A stretch of 64,000 nucleotides of DNA from Mucilaginibacter inviolabilis (lineage in GTDB: Bacteria; Bacteroidota; Bacteroidia; Sphingobacteriales; Sphingobacteriaceae). The translations under genes and the position numbers were made by a program. The notes below the pieces were generated by a model. That model did not search any database. It saw nothing but the letters and a program-made list of their open reading frames with translations, and was not told the origin of the DNA. Positions 60,908 to 64,000 of this stretch are shown here, one piece after another. Every line of letters starts with the position of its first letter. Within the stretch, counting starts at the first letter, position 1. The stretch lies in the NCBI RefSeq assembly GCF_011089895.1, contig NZ_JAANAT010000003.1, forward strand, positions 620,001 to 684,000, written 5' to 3'.

Positions 60908-61993
60908 TTATTGATGGTTTAACCAAAGGTCGATAGGCTTAGCTACTTTGGCCGAGAACGGCAGGTTGATCTTTTTACCCTGTCCAGCCGAAGCATAGGC
61001 CGCGTAAATGATCTCCAGTACGGCGCGACCATCTTCGCCAGTTACCAATGGGGGTTTATCGTGGCGCACACAATCAATAAAGTGTTTCAATTCATGCGGA
61101 TAGCCCTGGTTAAAAGCTTCCTCAAAAATGGTGAAGCTCCAGCCCTTGGAGGTATCGGCTTTTTCCATCGCGTAACCGTAACCGTCGCGACTATAGGTTA
61201 CCGCGGCATTGCCCATAAACAGGTCGGCATAAATTACGCCCCCTGTGCCATATATTTCACAGCGGTCGTCCATGCCGCCATGTTTGGCCCAGCTATTTTC
61301 GGCTACAGCGGTTACGCCATTCTCAAATTCTACAATAATCACCGAATTATCTTCGCCTTTAGTACGGTCCTTATGAAATACGGTGCTCATGGTAGCGTAT
61401 ACATTACTCACTTTGGCGTGGTTAAGCATCCACCTAAACCAGCCCAGCGCATGGCAGCCCATATCCATAATAACACCACCGCCGGCCAGGTTTATATCAT
61501 AAAACCAATCGCTGTGCGGTCCCGAATGTTTTTCGCCCTGTTTCAGCATAAATACCTCGCCTACGGCACCATCTTTTACCAATTGCCGGGCACGCTCATA
61601 TTTTGGTGCGAAGCATAATTCTTCGGCGTACATCAGCTTTACATTGTTGGCTTTGCAAACGGCAATCATTTCATCGGCTTCTTCCAGCGTTACGGCCAGC
61701 GGTTTTTCAATAATGATATGCTTACCGGCATTGGCCGCTTTGATGGTAGCTTGCGCGTGGAGATAATTGGGCAGGCAGATATCCACCACCTCGCAACCAG
61801 ATTCGGCAATAAGCTTGTCGATATCATCAAACCATTGTGCTATCTCATATTTTTCGGCAAAGGCTTTGGCTTTATCCGGGTTGCGGCCATATACGGCAAC
61901 CACTTCGGCCTCGGGTATAAAACGATGGTATGATTCCATGTGGATATCGGTAATGAAACCGGTCCCGAGTATGGCCACTTTGGTTCTGTTCAT
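60908..61993 (-). CDS. Gfo/Idh/MocA-family oxidoreductase
   Basis: A 361-residue NAD(P)-dependent dehydrogenase. The Rossmann start is KVAILGTGFITDIHMESY, the family hallmark EKPLAVTLEEADEM (around 95-108) and a catalytic GGVIMDMGCHALGWFRWM (His). No signal peptide. Substrates are sugars or inositols. First gene of a minus-strand set with nagB (6-bp gap) and the GMC oxidoreductase, which suggests sugar or amino-sugar processing. Confidence 0.93.
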   Translation of the reverse strand: MNRTKVAILGTGFITDIHMESYHRFIPEAEVVAVYGRNPDKAKAFAEKYEIAQWFDDIDKLIAESGCEVVDICLPNYLHAQATIKAANAGKHIIIEKPLAVTLEEADEMIAVCKANNVKLMYAEELCFAPKYERARQLVKDGAVGEVFMLKQGEKHSGPHSDWFYDINLAGGGVIMDMGCHALGWFRWMLNHAKVSNVYATMSTVFHKDRTKGEDNSVIIVEFENGVTAVAENSWAKHGGMDDRCEIYGTGGVIYADLFMGNAAVTYSRDGYGYAMEKADTSKGWSFTIFEEAFNQGYPHELKHFIDCVRHDKPPLVTGEDGRAVLEIIYAAYASAGQGKKINLPFSAKVAKPIDLWLNHQ

Positions 61994-62021
61994 GGGTATA
62001 ATTATATTAATTGGTTCGGGA

Positions 62022-62038
62022 GGCGCATGTGATGCGTC
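62022..62038. repeat. GACGCAT-type palindrome
   Basis: GGCGCATGTGATGCGTC repeats the palindrome seen at 12511-12527. The remaining 62039-62373 stretch is AT-rich and shows no gene. Confidence 0.55.
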
Positions 62039-62373
62039 TCTAATTTAAATTTCATGCTCGGCACTTGTAAGCCAGGCGTGTTAGGTTTATTCAAGATTAC
62101 TGAATTAAATACTAAATCAAAAAAAACAATTAAAGTTTTAAAAAAGGATTTAGCATCGGCAGCAGGCAGCATTTGAATGGCCTTTTACAAATTCGCTGGT
62201 TTATTTCTGCGGATAAACATTTGCAATTTAAAAAGTTAATACATAGTATTGTGTAATATTGACACAATGATTGTTGTTTGTTGTTAATTAGATATTTATA
62301 ACCAAACTATTGCCAGTGCTGCATCATCTGTTGCCATGGCATTTATAAACTGTACATAACCTGTATAAATTTT

Positions 62374-64000
62374 ATGGCGAATCAATTTAAACTCCTGGCT
62401 TTGCTGGGACTGCTGCCTGCAACCGTAGTAATGGGGCAAAACAAATGGACAGAAAGCAAATCGGGCGACGTTGTTTGGGTGACCAATTCCGGCGGCCAAA
62501 ACCTGGGTTATTCCATCACCTCCGGCGTAAAAATATTAACGGTAGATGGACTGGCGTTTAAAGACCTGAATAAAAATGGCAAGCTGGATAAGTATGAAGA
62601 CTGGCGCCTGCCGGTTGATATACGGGCAAAGGATCTGGCCTCCAAAATGAGCGTGGAGCAAATTGCTGGTTTGATGTTGTACAGTAAGCATCAGCCTATA
62701 CCCGCCGCACCAGCCGGGCCTTTCGCCGGGACTTATGGTGGTAAGGTATTTGCCGAAAGCGGTGCCAAACCTTATGATCTGTCTGATCAACAAAAGCAGT
62801 TTCTGGAAAAAGATAATGTACGGCATGTGCTCATTACTTCGGTGCTGAGCCCGGAAGTAGCAGCGCAATGGAATAATAACGCGCAGGCATTTGTGGAAGG
62901 TTTAGGATTGGGCATCCCTAATAATAACAGTTCCGATCCGCGGCATGGCACTGTAGCAACTGCCGAGTTTAATGCGGGTGCCGGGGGATCGATCTCGATG
63001 TGGCCAGGTTCGTTGGGTTTTGCCGCTACGTTTGATCCTAAGGTGGTGGAAGATTTTGGTCATATCGCCGCATTGGAATACCGGGCCCTGGGTATCGCTA
63101 CGGCGCTTTCGCCGCAAGTAGATATCGCTACCGATCCGCGCTGGTGGCGGGTTAGTGGTACTTTTGGTGAAGATCCGCAACTCTCGGCCGATATGGCGCG
63201 GGGGTATATCGATGGTTTTCAAACTTCTGTTGGCGATAAGGAGATTAACGGAGGCTGGGGATACGGCAGCGTGAACGCCATGGTAAAACACTGGCCAGGC
63301 GGTGGTGCCGGGGAAGGCGGCCGCGACGCGCATTATGGTTATGGCAAATATGCCGTTTACCCCGGCAATAATTTCAAACAACATTTGATCCCCTTTACCG
63401 AAGGTGCTTTTAAGCTGAAAGGCAAAACGGGAATGGCTGCGTCGGTAATGCCTTATTATACTATATCTTTTAACCAGGATACCAAAAACAAAGAAAACGT
63501 AGCCAACAACTATAATTCCTATATCATTAACGACCTGCTCCGGAAGAAATATCATTTTGATGGCGTGGTATGTACCGACTGGCTGGTTACGGGTGATGAG
63601 ACCGCGGTCGATCAGTTTTTGTCGGGCAAATCATGGGGTGTAGAAGGGCTTTCGGTAGCACAGCGTCACTATAAAATACTGATGGCTGGTGTCGACCAGT
63701 TTGGTGGTAATAATGAAGTGGCTCCTGTGGTGGCCGCCTACCAGATGGGGGTAAAAGAACATGGCGAAGCGTTTATGCGGGCAAGGTTTGAGCAGTCGGC
63801 AGTGCGGTTGCTGCGTAACCTGTTCAGGACGGGTTTGTTTGAAAATCCATACCTCGATCCACAGACGTCAAAAAGTATTGTGGGCAATCCCGATTTTATG
63901 AATGCCGGTTACCAGGCGCAATTGAAGTCCATTGTGATGTTGAAGAACAAGGGTAATGTGCTGCCGCTAACTAAAAACAAAACGGTATATGTGCCTAAAC
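62374..64000 (+). CDS. GH3-family glycosidase, start only (cut by window edge)
   Basis: The frame is open for 542 codons from the ATG at 62374 to the right edge. A signal peptide (ANQFKLLALLGLLPATVVMGQ) opens the protein. GH3 marks: DIRAKDLASKMSVEQIAGLMLY, SPQVDIATDPRWWRVSGTFGEDPQL, MVKHWPGGGAGEGGRDAHYGYGKYAVYPG and FDGVVCTDWLVTG, with the nucleophile Asp in the usual SDW/TDW position. It differs from the 9780 GH3 (DWL here, DLG there). The WPGGGAGEGGRDAHYG type is typical of exo-beta-glucosidases. Substrate unknown. Confidence 0.9.
   Translation, partial: MANQFKLLALLGLLPATVVMGQNKWTESKSGDVVWVTNSGGQNLGYSITSGVKILTVDGLAFKDLNKNGKLDKYEDWRLPVDIRAKDLASKMSVEQIAGLMLYSKHQPIPAAPAGPFAGTYGGKVFAESGAKPYDLSDQQKQFLEKDNVRHVLITSVLSPEVAAQWNNNAQAFVEGLGLGIPNNNSSDPRHGTVATAEFNAGAGGSISMWPGSLGFAATFDPKVVEDFGHIAALEYRALGIATALSPQVDIATDPRWWRVSGTFGEDPQLSADMARGYIDGFQTSVGDKEINGGWGYGSVNAMVKHWPGGGAGEGGRDAHYGYGKYAVYPGNNFKQHLIPFTEGAFKLKGKTGMAASVMPYYTISFNQDTKNKENVANNYNSYIINDLLRKKYHFDGVVCTDWLVTGDETAVDQFLSGKSWGVEGLSVAQRHYKILMAGVDQFGGNNEVAPVVAAYQMGVKEHGEAFMRARFEQSAVRLLRNLFRTGLFENPYLDPQTSKSIVGNPDFMNAGYQAQLKSIVMLKNKGNVLPLTKNKTVYVPK

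Noticed and set aside
62296..63555. Minus-strand frames within the right-edge GH3 gene
   Set aside because: They are antisense to a gene with full GH3 motifs that stays open to the window edge.

Overview
The window looks like a chromosome segment of a Bacteroidota bacterium, most likely Sphingobacteriaceae close to Mucilaginibacter or Pedobacter. The signs are a SusC/SusD pair, many lipoproteins and signal peptides, TAnnTTTG-type -7 boxes, moderate GC, and spacers filled with short palindromic repeats. No rRNA, CRISPR array, prophage or intact insertion sequence was seen. This taxonomic call is inference from gene content, not from a marker gene.

Left part (1-24 kb): glycan use. A truncated DUF5686-type outer-membrane protein, an esterase, a GH76-like alpha-mannanase, kbl, a GH71/99-like hydrolase and a GH3 enzyme lie to the left of a six-gene minus-strand polysaccharide utilisation locus (SusC, SusD, DUF3823 protein, a tandem-domain glycan-binding lipoprotein, GH43, GH71/99-like). 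A third GH71/99-like lipoprotein lies at 31.4 kb. GH76 together with GH99-like enzymes points to alpha-mannan, but that substrate is inferred. A phosphoesterase and a di-heme cytochrome c peroxidase follow.

Centre (27.7-43.2 kb): the most interesting part, an RNA-repair and RNA-surveillance island. A WYL regulator is divergent from rtcB. A Ro60/TROVE gene is divergent from a small zinc-ribbon protein. rtcB and Ro60, 9 kb apart, share a 23-bp palindrome placed exactly 10 nt upstream of the same CTTTGTATCA promoter element, so they look like one regulon. After Ro60 comes an array of eight Y-RNA-like RNA genes (39.75-41.30 kb). All eight have the same bulged closing stem, supported by compensatory base changes. 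Some carry a circularly permuted tRNA-like module and two are minimal forms. One small unknown gene sits inside the array. Two overlapping RlaP-type nucleotidyltransferase genes follow at once. Four minus-strand tRNA genes (Pro, Ile, Gln, Cys) and a tRNA-like fragment lie between rtcB and Ro60. A second repair pathway, an HD-Pnk end-healing enzyme plus an ATP-dependent RNA ligase, is at 47.1-48.9 kb.

Right part (50-58 kb): a tellurite-type (ter) stress operon with four TerD paralogues, a HAD protein, a phosphoribosyltransferase-like protein, TelA, an unknown coiled-coil protein, TerC and then pgpA. The last 6 kb carry a GMC oxidoreductase, nagB, a Gfo/Idh/MocA dehydrogenase and the start of a GH3 gene that runs off the right edge.

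Dispersed repeats are abundant: a ~150-bp AT-rich repeat in two inverted copies (7.4 and 34.2 kb), a 107-bp MITE-like element, a G/C-block palindrome family that has entered the ends of rtcB and Ro60 and abuts two of the Y-RNA genes, and several hairpin families in the spacers of the ter operon.
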